Assembly: GCA_963854835.1 (NCBI GenBank)
Contig: OY978526.1
Location: forward strand, 73,628,418-73,692,417
DNA: 64,000 nt
DNA from: Megamerina dolium
Lineage: Eukaryota; Arthropoda; Insecta; Diptera; Megamerinidae
Reading direction: 5' to 3'
The position numbers and the translations under genes were made by a program. The notes under the pieces were generated by a model, which was given only the letters and a program-made list of their open reading frames with translations, did no database searches and had not been told where the DNA came from. Shown here in pieces: positions 1 to 11,499 of this stretch (within the stretch, counting starts at the first letter, position 1; each line of letters begins with the position of its first letter).

Positions 1-1
1 C

Positions 2-472
2 GTCGTCACCTGCGACGCTATAAACGACGCATCCGTTGGTGTCGCCGCGTGTGATCCCCCAAATATTACCGCCGATACCAAATATATTGTACGTTTCGAT
101 TTTAAAACACAAACAATGCAAGCATCCATTGATAATAATATACAGTCGTTAACATCGAATTATATCGGTGGTGTTATTGGTGTTACTGGTGCTGGTGTTA
201 CAACATCACCGAAATCTGTCATAATGGAGGCGCGTCGCGCAGCTAATCTACATATAAGTCCGGCACAGACGCTACGTCGTAATGCAATGATTAAAGAATT
301 TCGTGAATCGGATCTAATCGGTCCCGGTTTTCGTTCAATTATGGGAATACAACTACAACCGGGACAGCGTGTATTCCTAACACATAATGGACGTGAAACA
401 TCTGGTGATGTAATTGGACATGATGCTGAAAAGGATGAGGTTATCGTTAAAATAACCGCCATTGGAAATGAG
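2..472 (+). CDS. Partial protein-coding exon, unidentified protein
   Basis: One frame is open from base 2 to the GAG codon at 470-472 (157 codons), and the exon ends in phase 0 at a consensus donor (GAG|GTAAGT). Base composition is clearly richer in G+C than the DNA that follows, and the translation has a balanced amino-acid mix, unlike the low-complexity frames elsewhere. The first ATG in frame is at 116, preceded by ACAAAC, a good fly start context. The exon could therefore begin translation there, or be an internal exon continuing from the left; the upstream 38 codons also read like protein. The part from about codon 75 (EARRAANLHISPAQTLRRNA) to the end is charged and lacks repeats. The last 45 residues, including PGQRVFLTHNGRETSGDV, look like a compact beta-rich module. 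No signal peptide or membrane segment is visible. I do not recognise the family and assign no function. Confidence 0.75.
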
Positions 473-478
473 GTAAGT
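473..478 (+). other. 5' splice donor (GTAAGT)
   Basis: GTAAGT follows GAG at the end of the open exon. The frame runs on only 14 codons before a stop at 512-514, through an A12 tract that looks intronic. This is what fixes the right end of the exon. Confidence 0.8.
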
Positions 479-1630
479 TTGGGACCAAAAAAAAAAAAAC
501 AATTTGTCTCATAATTGGTTTGGCAATTTGGCAAAACCAAAATGAAAACAATATTTTTATGAGTTTTACTCATATAAATTTGTCGCCTTTATATGGCGTG
601 TATGTACACTATGAAAAATTTTCTTTGGTATGGTATAGAGGGCGCTTCACAGTGTTTCAATATGCCTTTTGTGCAAATTGTGTGTGTGTATACCCTGATT
701 GAGTGTGGGGCTGCTGTTGTTGTTCTTGCTGCTGGTGTGGTGCTGTAGAACTTGCCACTGTTACACTAGTTATGTGTGTCAAGGTTAAAAGCTCTGTCGG
801 GGGATGTACCAATACATACATACATTTATTTGTATTTAACTGATGCTCATGCTCACACTCTTTTTGTCACTTTCTCGCACGTTAGATATATGGGTATGTG
901 TAGTTAGTTCTCTCTCCTCATTCACTCACTTGTCGAATGAATTCGTACATTTTTAATAATGTCTCCTTTATGTATTTATGCTTTATATGCTATAGTACAA
1001 CTAGGTATATACGTATGTGCATAGGTATTTGTATTTATTTTGGAAATGGAATGTTTCTGGTGGTGAATATAGCTATGTAAAAGCATTCCATGATTTTTTA
1101 TATACATAGATTTATATGTACGTACTATATACTGAATACATAGCTCCTATATATTTGTGCTGATTTTGTAGGGGCCACACTAGTATATATGAACCAATTT
1201 TGGGTTATTTACTTGAGTATAATGTACCTAGATACATACAAAAAATCTTTATTAATCAAAATTTATTTATTTATACTGATTTAAGTATTTTATATCGGTT
1301 ATAAACAAATTAATTTCTTGGCGACTAATTTTATGTGAATTAATTAAATTATTTTAGAGCTTTTTCTATTAGAATGTATACAATTAACATTCATTTGAAG
1401 ATATTTGGAATATTTTGTTTTTAAATTGATAATTGAGCCAACACTTTTGCATTTGTTAAATATTTTTACCACAATGATTTATGATTTAATTAGAACAAAT
1501 GTAATTTACATAATATATAACTGCGAACCGATTTGACAACATTGAATATTCTCAAATCCACTGAGCTCTCTCACTTTTTATTTGTTTTATCTATACAGAA
1601 ATGGTCGTTATAAAAAAATATAAATAAATA
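479..1630. other. Intron start, no gene seen
   Basis: A+T-rich DNA with short CATA and TATATG tracts around 810-830 and 1100-1140. The 60-codon frame at 520-702 has no family resemblance and lies right after the donor, so it is taken as chance. Confidence 0.6.
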
Positions 1631-1930
1631 AATATGTGGCACTTATAGGTTTCGAAGCTCCCTTTGGTCTTGCTTCTCTTCCAGTGCTCTTACCTACTGG
1701 ACCTGCTTATATTAGCCGATTCCGAATGGCAGAATCCTTGTGATATCACTTTTTTCAGAGCAATTGTCACAGAGTTCTTTTACAAGCTTTTTCATGGCCA
1801 ATTGTTACTGCCAGAAGAATTGCAAATTGCTTGACGACAGGTGGGTAGTAGAATTCGAAAGTAAACTCTTTACAGCCGGAGATTGAACTCACGACGTACA
1901 GATCCTAAGGCCAATTCACTAATCGTTGTT
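1631..1930 (-). mobile_element. tRNA-derived SINE, copy 1
   Basis: This copy shares the family body seen also at 14.2, 45.0 and 53.6 kb. On the + strand the landmarks run in order: ATATGTGGCACTTA near the left end, AGCCGATTCCGAATGGCAGA, TTTTTCATGGCCAATTGTTA, a GACAGGTGGG block, and the reversed B box region GATTGAACTCACGAC. On its own (minus) strand the tRNA-like 5' end is therefore at the right and the 3' end at the left. The left junction is TAAA-rich, so the element ends in a TTTA/T-rich tail. The A-box part of the head is lost: similarity stops after CACTAA near 1921. It is diverged, with no intact promoter and no coding. Confidence 0.8.
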
Positions 1931-2440
1931 AATTGCATTAAATCTGTTTAACCCATTTTCGAACGGTATCAATGATTTTTCCTCCCTAAACTTCACAAAA
2001 ATATTTACATATTTTGAAAAAAAAAAAAGAAAAGATTCCTCGCCTCGAAAAAAGTTTTTGTTCAAATATTTTATATATATTTTCGTTATTTATCAAATTA
2101 ATCTTAATTAACCCTTCTTCGATCGGCTTCGAATTTTGTTGAGTGAATTTGATAATATTGATTACTCTTGCAACATCTTCGGACCTTATGTTGCCTGGGA
2201 GCCTAAACTGGCTTTGCAGACCTTTCGCTCACCACTAATATGTATCAAAAAGGAAGGCAAAATATATTGCTGCTTCTGAGTGACAGAAAAATATCATCAA
2301 AAACTCAACAGGTTGGCTGAAATTCCGAATTTGACACTTTCGGAATGGGCCCTTGGTGAGTCAATCATGAATTTTTGAATTTTTGATTTGTTCTAAATGA
2401 ATTTTATAAAGTCCATGTGCAGCATTTTTTTTTTTGGCGT
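1931..2440. other. Unassigned intronic DNA
   Basis: Contains an A12 tract near 2017 and moderately mixed sequence from 2110 to 2370 that reads neither as coding nor as any repeat family identified in this window. Confidence 0.5.
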
Positions 2441-2444
2441 TGAG

Positions 2445-2715
2445 GTGGGGTATAAAATGCCTTCGCATCATATAGGGGCTGTCGTCCCTACGTGTGTGGT
2501 GTATCCACTAAAAAACTGCCTCCTCCTCTCCTGGATTCTTCACTTGCCACGGGACTACTATTGTATTACTTCGGGGCAGCAGATCCAATATGGCGTCCTG
2601 GGAAGGACTCCAATTCTGTTACTCTCCCTGAGTCCAGGTTCGCCATTCTATTTTATAATATTTGTGTCACTGATCTGCAATTGTTGCAGGGTTATGTCGT
2701 ACCAGTATTATGTTA
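2445..2715. other. G+C-enriched island, possible decayed transposon
   Basis: This stretch stands out from its surroundings by balanced composition. Two overlapping + frames (2397-2726 and 2492-2803) stay open across it, but neither translation has a recognisable domain or a splice signal in the right place. A degraded retroelement or other transposon end fits best; a lost exon is less likely. No related copy was seen elsewhere in the window. Confidence 0.3.
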
Positions 2716-2739
2716 CTTCAGGATGATATTCAAGAACTC

Positions 2740-4235
2740 TTTCCATTTCTCTCCGTTTCTTTTTAATTACGTCTTCAACAAAGTTTTCTATGTGCAGTAT
2801 TGAGCTTAACGGTTCAAGATTTCCTAGAATTCACTTTTGATGACACAAATTTTGATTAGTTTCGTTTTCGATAGAAGTGAATTCGAAACTAATTTCGAAA
2901 ATACTGAAAATTTAATTCTGGATCATTTTTAATTTCTGTATATTCATTCAACAGAGGAATACCATTTAGACATTTGATAACCGGTAACCGGATACCCGAT
3001 AACATTTTTATACTAGCTTCTAGTAGTGCGAATTATTCAGTAGAATTCCATGCGAAATATGTCTTAAAATTGTACTTCGTTAGGTAATTCACAAGGTGTC
3101 ATAACATATCACATTGTCATAATGTGTTAAAATTTTACAATAGTCTGAAAAGTCTTATTATTGAATTCCATATAAAAGTGACTTAGCAGAATTCTTAACA
3201 CATCTACGTGTTGTGCTTTTGGTGTGGTATGACTGCTGGTCATTCATACTATTATGCACGTTCAAGTTATGAAGTATGATTTTATGAGACCTTGTATAAA
3301 TTACTGGAATCTAATTGATATTTAAATAATTTATTGGCTTTTCGAGAAGATTGCAAAATATCAACTTCTTTATGATAGAAGATTTGATTAAGCGTTAATC
3401 AGGGAGACTCACATTATAATATAAAATAAGTATGCTACATGAGTCTAATAAGGGTCCGGTTGAAACTGAAATTTTTTATTCAGTTTTATACTTTTTCATA
3501 GACCTTTTTTTTATAGTTTTCTGATTGCTATTGCATATTTTCTTCATGTCAATATTATTTACATATTTGTTATATATGCAACAAGTTTTTCATGCATATT
3601 TTGATTATATACATATTTTTAAATACTCATACGCATACTATTTATTTCTTTTATATGTTTGTTGTTATTATTAATAAATAAATTTGTACATAACTATAAA
3701 ATACTTAGTTATAAAACCTAGTTAAACTGGTAGCATATTGTATGAGTATATATGTACTATACTACAATACAAGTGTACATAAATATTATATGTAGTATTA
3801 GGAAGATGGCGGACGACCATACGCATTTAATTGGAAAGCACATTTATATAGGTATGCTTTAGATATCTAGTATGTGTATAATGTTTAGGCAAAATATTCG
3901 TATATATGTATCGATATATACATATATATTTTTTTTTTGTTTCCACTACATTGAGAATATTATATTGTGGGGGCCCTTACAAATTTTAACCTTCAAAAAG
4001 TTGAACTTTGTACGAACGTGCTTTTACATACATATTTACAAATGTATGTATGTATGTATAGGTATGGCTATGTTTTTATATGTAACTATGTGTTTATTGT
4101 AATATATACTATAGATGAAATCAGCTTTTTCTACTTTATGTATAGCGTATGCGTATTTCAAAACGTTTTCTTTTCATTTTTCATTTGGTTAGCTTTCAAT
4201 AAATAGATGTTGGGGGGCTTTTATGCTATGAATGT
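2740..4235. other. A+T-rich DNA with GTAT tracts, no gene seen
   Basis: A GTAT run lies at about 4034-4058. Frames at 3872-4102 and 3967-4206 are Tyr/Phe/Ile-rich translations of TATG and T tracts. Confidence 0.6.
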
Positions 4236-4239
4236 GTGC

Positions 4240-4259
4240 CTGTGTGTGTGTGTGTGTGT
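4240..4259. repeat. (GT)n microsatellite
   Basis: About ten perfect GT units, directly followed by GTATGCGTATGTG. Confidence 0.9.
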
Positions 4260-4363
4260 ATGCGTATGTGTCTGTTTGGATATTCCATGCAGAGGCATTT
4301 TAGCGTCGTCGTAGTCGTTGTCGTCATTGTGCGTGTATGTGCACGTGAACATCAAATGTTTTT

Positions 4364-4424
4364 ATTCTTCTTCTTCTTCGTTGTAGTCGTAATCATCGTC
4401 GTCGTCGTCGTCATCATCGTCATC
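4364..4424. repeat. Compound TTC / CGT / CAT triplet run
   Basis: TTC units pass into CGT and CAT units. The Val/Ile-rich frame at 4236-4448 is a translation of this run and not a gene. Confidence 0.85.
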
Positions 4425-4556
4425 TTTTTCCACTTCCATTTGAAGTGATGGAGGTCATATCGTTAATATAATATTATATGTATTATACAAAAAATATATA
4501 TATACATACCTTCATACAAAAGTATGTATATAGGTATTTATATCCATAGGAACAAA

Positions 4557-4584
4557 CATACATACATACATACATACATACATA
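4557..4584. repeat. (CATA)n microsatellite
   Basis: Seven uninterrupted CATA units, the cleanest of many CATA/GTAT tracts in the window. Confidence 0.9.
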
Positions 4585-4776
4585 CGTACAATTACTTTAT
4601 GTTTGTTGGTGATGTTGCTCTCAACCTGAACATTTGATTTGTACGTACCTATATATCTATATCTATACTTATCTACATACAGTGAAAGAAATGACTATAA
4701 ACTCAAAATATTGTAGTTCAGTTGGTTGGTAATACCAATAAATATGCTTTCTGTCAAATGTTGTCTACCTCTCAAT

Positions 4777-4858
4777 GGGCAATTGGCAATTCTTCAGATA
4801 GTAACAATTTGCAATGACACACTTTGAAAAGAGCTCTGGAATAAAGCTTACTATAGTT
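4777..4858 (+). mobile_element. SINE fragment, middle part only
   Basis: It reads GGGCAATTGGCAATTCTTC, then AGTAACAATTTGCAATG, then AAGAGCTCT and AAAGCTTA. This matches the reverse complement of the body of the SINE copies at 1.6 and 53.7 kb, so it is the only piece seen in + orientation. Head and tail are absent. Confidence 0.6.
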
Positions 4859-4949
4859 TGGTTTTTTTAAATATCTTTAGTTGGCAACTTTCAGATCCAA
4901 TAAACCTTTTGCCTGAATTTCGCACCTCTTCAAATTATGTTCGAATGTA

Positions 4950-5110
4950 CATACTATATTTAAAGACAACGAGCAAAGATATAAAGCTCTAGGACTGAAG
5001 CTACCTAGGCATATATGATTATTTTTATATACGAGCTATTGCATTTGAAAGTGAGCTTTACGGGATGAAAACCACAGCTATCTCCAGCACAAAAGTATGA
5101 TTATTCGAAA
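4950..5110 (-). repeat. Family A, single degraded unit
   Basis: Carries the family landmarks in minus orientation: ATATAAAGCTCTAGGACTGAAGC, a TATGATTAT spacer, GGGATGAAAACCACAGC, and AGCACAAAAGTATGA in place of CCCATACAAAAGTATG. It is followed at 5131-5156 by CAGGGTATTCAAGCTTCGGT, which may be the outer end of the element. Confidence 0.55.
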
Positions 5111-5159
5111 GTATGTCTATCTATTTGTCAGACTGCAGGGTATTCAAGCTTCGGTAGTA

Positions 5160-7250
5160 CAAAAATTAATCATTTTAAATCTTTAATTTTAATTTTAATA
5201 CACATTTTCAAGCAATTATTTTTAAATTATATTTTCTTAGAATAAAAACACAATTTTTTTCCGTAAGACCATAAAATAAGTTCGAATTTTGTATACAGTA
5301 ATTACCAATAATTATTTACGTCTAAAAAATCAAAACTTGCAAAAAGATTGTTTTTTTTGTTTTTGTGGTTTTATTATAATTCAGATGAAATAATAATTTT
5401 TGGCATTGAATCAACAACATTTTCAAGTTATATTATCCATCTTTCTATTTAATTGCATATTTTCGCTTTACAACTTTATTGATTTACCTTCACAGTATAC
5501 TGAAGCTAGGCGCAAAGTTTTTATATAAATTTAATCGGATGTAAGTCAAGATTTTTAATGGAGGAATTTAGCCGCTAAGTACAAAAACTTTTATATATTT
5601 AAAAAAAAAAATAACTCTTAGTTGCTACTCTCCGACTTCTAGAAGGTTTAACTACATGTCTGAGATTATTTATGGATCTAATATGGTTAATTTTATTTTA
5701 CCCATACCAGCTCAAAGCATTAAACTTTTGACGAACCATACTCGACTTATCTTGACTTAAATTTCGATGTGTTTATCAGTCTAATAACAATAAGTCTCAT
5801 AGGTCTAAATAAATGTCTGATTTATGCTTCACATGTCAGCTCATATCTTGTTCATCATCGACTTATCTTCACTTAAATTTTGAATCTTTTATATATAATT
5901 ATATAAAATTTAACATTATTTTATCACTAAAAATAGTTTTGCAGCATTTTTATTGGTTTTCGGCCGAATTATAGTCTTGATAATTTGTCGATTGGGATTT
6001 TTCTTCAAAACCAAATTATTTTTTTTTTTTCATACGGAATTTAAATTACATATTGATTGTGATGGCAAGCTTTAATTTGATACGAGATTGCTCGAAGAAC
6101 GAATTCCTGCAAGTTTTCCTTGTAACATGTTTCTTGGCGTTTGGTTATTCTTTTTGCTGCGTTTAAATTGCCCTAATATGTTGTTAAAATCATTTAGTTT
6201 CAATCGAATTAGTTTGAGAGATGTTGAATTCATTTTTTTAACGATATTTTCCTTGCCTATTTTTAGATAAAATAATTGAAAATAATTTCTTCATAAAAAA
6301 TCATATTGATTTTATATGAATTGCCACCACTGTAAATGCATTTATATATAAACAAAACCACTTTACAACACAATCATTTATACATCGTCGTTGATCGAAA
6401 TATGACAGCCCTTAGATTGCTGCCAGTCATATACATATATACACACACTCACACACAAACGTACGCATACATACATATGTATACGCAATAAGACAGCCTC
6501 TTGTCGATGCCATTGATGAAGTCAATTTGTTGAAAATAATATATAATAATTAGCAGTTTGAACACTGTGTGAGCGGATACATTTGTAAAAAGACATTTTT
6601 GTGCGTTTTATAATAATTTCTATTGGCTTTTAAATGCAGTAAAAAAAAAATATATACGAGTAGCTATATTTTATACACATATATTTATATGGTGTGGCAT
6701 ATTTTCTATGTTCACGTGTTAAAATTTAATTCGTGTTTGAACTCATTTTATTTATTTCTATGTTTATATATATATATTTTTTTTTACATAGTGAAAGCTT
6801 CATTATATAAAAAAAAAAAAAAATAATAATCACGAATAATAATAATTATGGAAAAAATGTCTTTACATATAATTAATGCATATTCTACTAGAAAACTTTT
6901 AGTCTGAAAATAAAATATCATTTCCAACCATCTACAAATATCTATTTACACGTATGAGTACAAGCATACTCGTAAACATATGCATAGATACATTTTTATA
7001 TATATTAGAATATAAATCATAATTTATTCTACATATCAACATATACTCGTACGTAGTATTATGCATTTGAAGAAGATGTTGACAATAAAAGTAAGATAAC
7101 AAATTAGTCACTTTTTGAACCTTGACCATGCAACAGCAATGTACAGCAGTGAAAATAAAATAAATTAGCAAAGCAAAGTAAAGTAAAGCATTGCTTGTTT
7201 TTTGTTTTTTTTTTCTTCGGAATGTTGCTGGTGTTTAGACTGGTGCTTAC
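5160..7250. other. A+T-rich DNA, no gene seen
   Basis: Homopolymer runs at about 6018-6030 (T) and 6811-6823 (A), and a short CACA stretch at 6440-6455. The frame 6088-6270 is Phe/Leu-rich with no recognisable motif. Confidence 0.6.
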
Positions 7251-7253
7251 CGA

Positions 7254-7280
7254 CGCTGCTGCTGCTGCTGCTGCTGCTGC
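7254..7280. repeat. (GCT)9 triplet run
   Basis: Nine GCT units. The poly-Ala frame on the minus strand (7104-7310) is its translation. Confidence 0.9.
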
Positions 7281-7559
7281 ATGTGCCAGAACTGAAATAC
7301 AAACTGTCATGCGCCTAATAACAAATACGAACTGTATCTGTATTGTATTTTAAATGTTTTATATACGACTATATGTATAAATGCATGTATTGGTATGTAT
7401 CTACTATTCGTTGATATTGTACATTGGTATGAGCAAGTCTATTTGTCTGTCTGTCTATTAATTTCTGCAGTTCATTTCAATTATACTTGTTGTTGTTATT
7501 ATTATTGTCGCAACGAATATTTAATTGCTTGCAATCATTTGAATGAGTAGCAACCACAA

Positions 7560-7562
<3 letters not shown>

Positions 7563-7590
<28 letters not shown>
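7563..7590. repeat. (TA)14 microsatellite
   Basis: Uninterrupted TA units, followed by CATGTGTG. Confidence 0.9.
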
Positions 7591-7593
<3 letters not shown>

Positions 7594-8040
7594 GTGTGTT
7601 TATAAATATATTCGTTTGGATTACGCATGCATTGACACTATTACGATTGAACAAAGTTCAACGGCGATGTTATAGTCGTACGAGTGTGCATAACACATAA
7701 CATGTACAAGCAGTGTTTATGTAAAGGAATTTTGGTGGGCATACAAAAAAAAAAAAAAAAAAACCATATGATTTTTAACAAATATATTGCAAAAAAAATA
7801 TACAGAAATTATAATTTTTATTTGGTCTTAAAAAATAAAATTTATTTTGGATTTTCTTTCTTGCTCAGGAATAAACAATTTTTCTCGATTTTTGTTCTTA
7901 ATTTTTTTACTTAAAAATAAAAATTATTTTTCAGTTTTATTTTGTCCCCTAAAAAATAGAAATTTGTATTTGAGATTTTATTTTGTTCCCTGAAAAAACA
8001 CAAAAATTTTTTGGACTACTTTGTGTTCATAAGAAAGTCA

Positions 8041-8395
8041 CATCTTGGGCTTGTTTATGAATAACGGCTTACTGAAATGGACCGTAGATGTTCGAATTTA
8101 TAATGTGTACTATCTTTGTGATGTCGTATGGTGCGTATGGGTTTGCTTCAATTGAATGCCTTTATTTCGTCATCATTAACATCAGTTATACTTCCTCCCA
8201 CCATGGAGCACCGCTGATATCACAATCTCTAGCACGAAATTTGGGAAACCACATCTGACTTGAACGATTTTGTAGAGAATCATCTCCATAAACATTCTCG
8301 ACTTTTTCACTGATTTGCCTTGCACTCTTTCCACTGAGCTCTTTCCTCTCCTTAGACTTATTTATGTCCAAAGTGGACAGTTTGGTTGGCAATTT
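8041..8395 (-). pseudogene. Decayed mariner transposase, N-terminal part
   Basis: The minus-strand frame 8392-8186 contains VYGDD, then QMWFPKFRARD, then ISGAPW. This is the arrangement of the second helix-turn-helix region of mariner transposases (VYG..., a W-F-KFR core, then D-x-x-x-x-x-AP). After a stop at the end of that frame, a one-base shift continues as TDVNDDEIKAF and later EHLRSI, matching the segment that follows in the family. At least one frameshift and several stops are present, and the catalytic aspartates were not found. Terminal inverted repeats were not identified. In life the enzyme cuts and pastes its own element at TA sites; this copy cannot. Confidence 0.7.
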
Positions 8396-9139
8396 AAATC
8401 TTAATATAAAGCCTCAGCCAATCTACCCTTTTTTTTTTTAAACGAAGAATGAATTATTGTCTACAAAAATCTATATAACTTGATCCCAATACAATGACGC
8501 TAGTGCAAAAAAAAAAAGCTATTACAAAAAACATGATGACATTTCAGAGAATTCAATATTTAGAAGAAAAACAAAGCAACTAAAATTAATTTAAAATATT
8601 TTTTTTTGTACGAAAAACTACAATCACAACAAATACAATTTTTATTGGTATGTAACTACTGTAATTGGTGTTTGGTCTTTGATGCAAGTATTTATTATTG
8701 TAAATTATTGAATATGATTTCTACCCACAATTTGCCTTATACAAATGTTCATAGTGTGTATTTTTCTTTAAATTGCGGCGATAATGACATCTGTCAATGT
8801 GTATCTAACACATAAGCATGTAGTCACCCTGCGGTAAAAATATGTACTTGTTAATTGATTTCTCATTTTTAAATGGATAATCGGTAAAGTATGTATTTTT
8901 TCAAAACAAATAGGTTTATCATAATCCAAACTATATTTTTGAAATGCGAATATAGCGGTCGATTCATTTAAAACTACTTTTTCCAGTAAGAATTGACAAA
9001 TCAAGGCGTGTCAACCTCTGAAATTGTCATGATATTTTTGTTCAATTTCATTATGGTAAAATTTAACTCGTAGAGCGTCTAAAAATTATGCAGCTCTATT
9101 ATGAAAAAAAAAAATTTTTTAATATCCAATGTTTTTGAC
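8396..9139. other. Unassigned, between two transposase remnants
   Basis: A11 and T10 runs near 8508 and 8600. Frames at 8606-8815 (+) and 8768-9004 (-) show no family motif, and no terminal repeat pairing with either transposase was found by eye. Confidence 0.5.
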
Positions 9140-9375
9140 GAAAATTTTATTTAGCGTTGATTAGATTCTGAATTTATCGCTACGTCAATAAGAGAATGTC
9201 CATATTCGGGCTGAAGAGCAAGCTGAGAACGTTGAAAAGCTGTCATTTTTATCTAGTTCAAACAAGGGTTTGGTATGCTTTATGGTCTGGTGGAATTATT
9301 GGTCCATATTTGTCTAAGAACTCCATCGACTTGCGTCGTAAAAGATGTGTTACACTCGAAAAATTTGTTTTGAGG
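9140..9375 (+). pseudogene. Decayed IS630/Tc1/mariner-type transposase, catalytic region
   Basis: The + frame 9196-9381 contains VWYALWSGGIIGPY. This is very close to the VWxxxWxGGIIGPxFF block that precedes the third acidic residue in a group of mariner-like DDE transposases. Upstream, in shifted frames, KILFS and then NLSLRQ*ENVHIRAEEQAEN line up with the usual sequence around the second catalytic Asp (FSDEAHFxLxGYVNKQNxRIW). The reading frame is broken several times and the N-terminal DNA-binding part is missing. It lies on the strand opposite to the mariner piece at 8.0-8.4 kb, so the two are unlikely to be one element. Confidence 0.65.
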
Positions 9376-9760
9376 AGTTAAATTGGAAAGTATTTATATT
9401 TTTTAATTTAAATGTTTCAAAAAAAAAAAAAAAAAAAAAAGAAAAGATTTACAAATCCAGATAAACATTTTTTACACAAAATAGCATTTTTTCGTTTTAA
9501 TTGCAAATACTAATCTTTTGTAAGATACAAATATTATCAAATGCAAATACAAATATCATGTTAAGACACTTTCTTGTTGTAGTCTGATTGTAAGTAGAAG
9601 ACAAAATTTGCTGTGGGTCATATAAACATGAATATATCTACGTACGATACATTCCATATGTATATATACATGTATATATACATGTATAAAGTGCATAAGG
9701 TTCAATTATGGTTCAATTATGCTTCCTCTTTTGTTATTATTAATTGAAAATGTGTTTGTT
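9376..9760. other. Poly-A tract and spacer
   Basis: A22 run from about 9419 and, at 9656-9686, an alternating TATATACATG sequence that is nearly self-complementary. Confidence 0.6.
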
Positions 9761-9762
9761 AT

Positions 9763-9813
9763 TGCTGCTGCTGCTGCTGTTGCTGTTGGTTGTTGTTGTT
9801 GTTGTTGTTGTTA
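9763..9813. repeat. Compound GCT / GTT triplet run
   Basis: GCT units pass into GTT units; another GTT run follows at 9901-9920. The poly-Leu/Val frame 9744-9953 is its translation. Confidence 0.9.
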
Positions 9814-9920
9814 TTACCAATGTATTTATTATTCATAGAAATCAGCAGCATCATCGTCAGCGGCATCATCATCATTATCGTTTTGAACTATTTATCGTAA
9901 TTGTTGTTGTTGTTGTTGTT

Positions 9921-11440
9921 ATATATCTTCTTCTTCTTTTCACATTTCCTTAATTTTCAAATATGCTCCAGCATCAAAACAAATTATATATATATATATA
10001 TACAATTACATTCAAATCATTATTGTTGACCTAAATTTTAGCGGCGAATGTATTTGTGTACTTGTTATATTCTTTTTTTACCTCTTCTTCTTCTTTTTTC
10101 TTTTTATATTGATGTCTGTGTGTATGTGAGTGAGTTTGTAGTTTTTGTTTTTTTTTTGTTTTTTTACAATTATACGTTTATTAAAGACGATTTTTCACAC
10201 TTGTTAAAGTGTTTAATTCATTTTCGATAAAAGTTCAAATGCAACCTCAAACTACTACACATAGTTGGCACATACTCGTATGTTCATTTACATGAATAAT
10301 GCATGTACTTACTTATGTAAGAATACATGAAGCAATGAACAAGTACATATGTACATGTAGCATGAAGAAGTGGACATTATATTGTGTATGTATATGAATA
10401 TGTATTATAAGGCACTTCGTAGGTAATAGACGTCACATTCGTATGCATTAAAATTGGAGAAAAACTATAACAAATGAAATGAAAGTGATACTATTTATTT
10501 TGTAGCACAATATGAGCACTCTATATTATTGAAGTTGAAATATGAGCATGATCGAGTGCTTGATTTCAAGTGATAAAGTGATCGTAGGAACGCGTCTAAA
10601 AATGAAAACAAAATATGCGATTTATATGAAAATTTACAAAATATGACAAAATTTAGAATAGTTTGCTAAAGAATTTATGAATTAAGTAAGAATTTTCCAA
10701 TTGTATATTAATTTTGCGTAATCGGAGGATCTTCTTTAGTTGCTTTTATACATGACAAAATTTATTTGCTAAACAATTTGGTAATTTCTCATTTATAATT
10801 GTCGAATTTATATATAAATATATATTTTCTATTTCGTGATGGCAAATAATCATAATCGATTTATTTTCAATTTACATATTGAATATACAAACATGGAACC
10901 TTCTCCTAACCTTCATAGTGCTGAAATTTGGTACTTTAGCTCAGGAAGAATATATTGCGTTATAAAATTGGTAGAATTAAACAAAGAATAGTGACACCTC
11001 TCATATAAACTATACATAATATCCATTAATATTGGCCATCTTTCTATATTTTCATTCGTATTTTAAGTTGTATTATTAAAGTTTCAAACCCAATTTCCAT
11101 CAAATTTCAATTATTTAATTTTTTTCCAGTTTATGTTGACTTTTTTCTGGGAATATCCCGTAAACTTATATATAATTTTGTCTAAAGATGTGAATAAATG
11201 TAGATCTTAATAGATTATTGGGTGCTAAATTTATTCTTCGCTTATATTCATTGGATATTTTGAGCTTTTTGGAAGGGAAACCAATTTAATTTCTGTGCAA
11301 AAAACAAAAAATTTATTGGATCGATTCCTTGTATAGATGAATGTACATAATATTTAAGTCAAATGTTTGTAAGCATTTTGGGAATTGTCTAGAAATAATT
11401 TTATATAGATATTATTGCTCAGTCTTACCACTAGAGTCAA
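9921..11440. other. A+T-rich DNA, no gene seen
   Basis: Short TA run near 9987. The rest is non-repetitive at the level visible by eye. Confidence 0.55.
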
Positions 11441-11499
11441 TTTCAGTCTATTCGTCTATTACCTGATTGGTTTATACGATAACTTAATAAAATGTTGAA

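Noticed and set aside
160..573. 137-codon minus frame across the left exon
   Set aside because: It is the shadow of the + strand exon; the + frame has the donor and the better composition.
2492..2803. Protein gene in the G+C-enriched island
   Set aside because: No domain, two competing frames and no splice context; kept only as an unassigned island.
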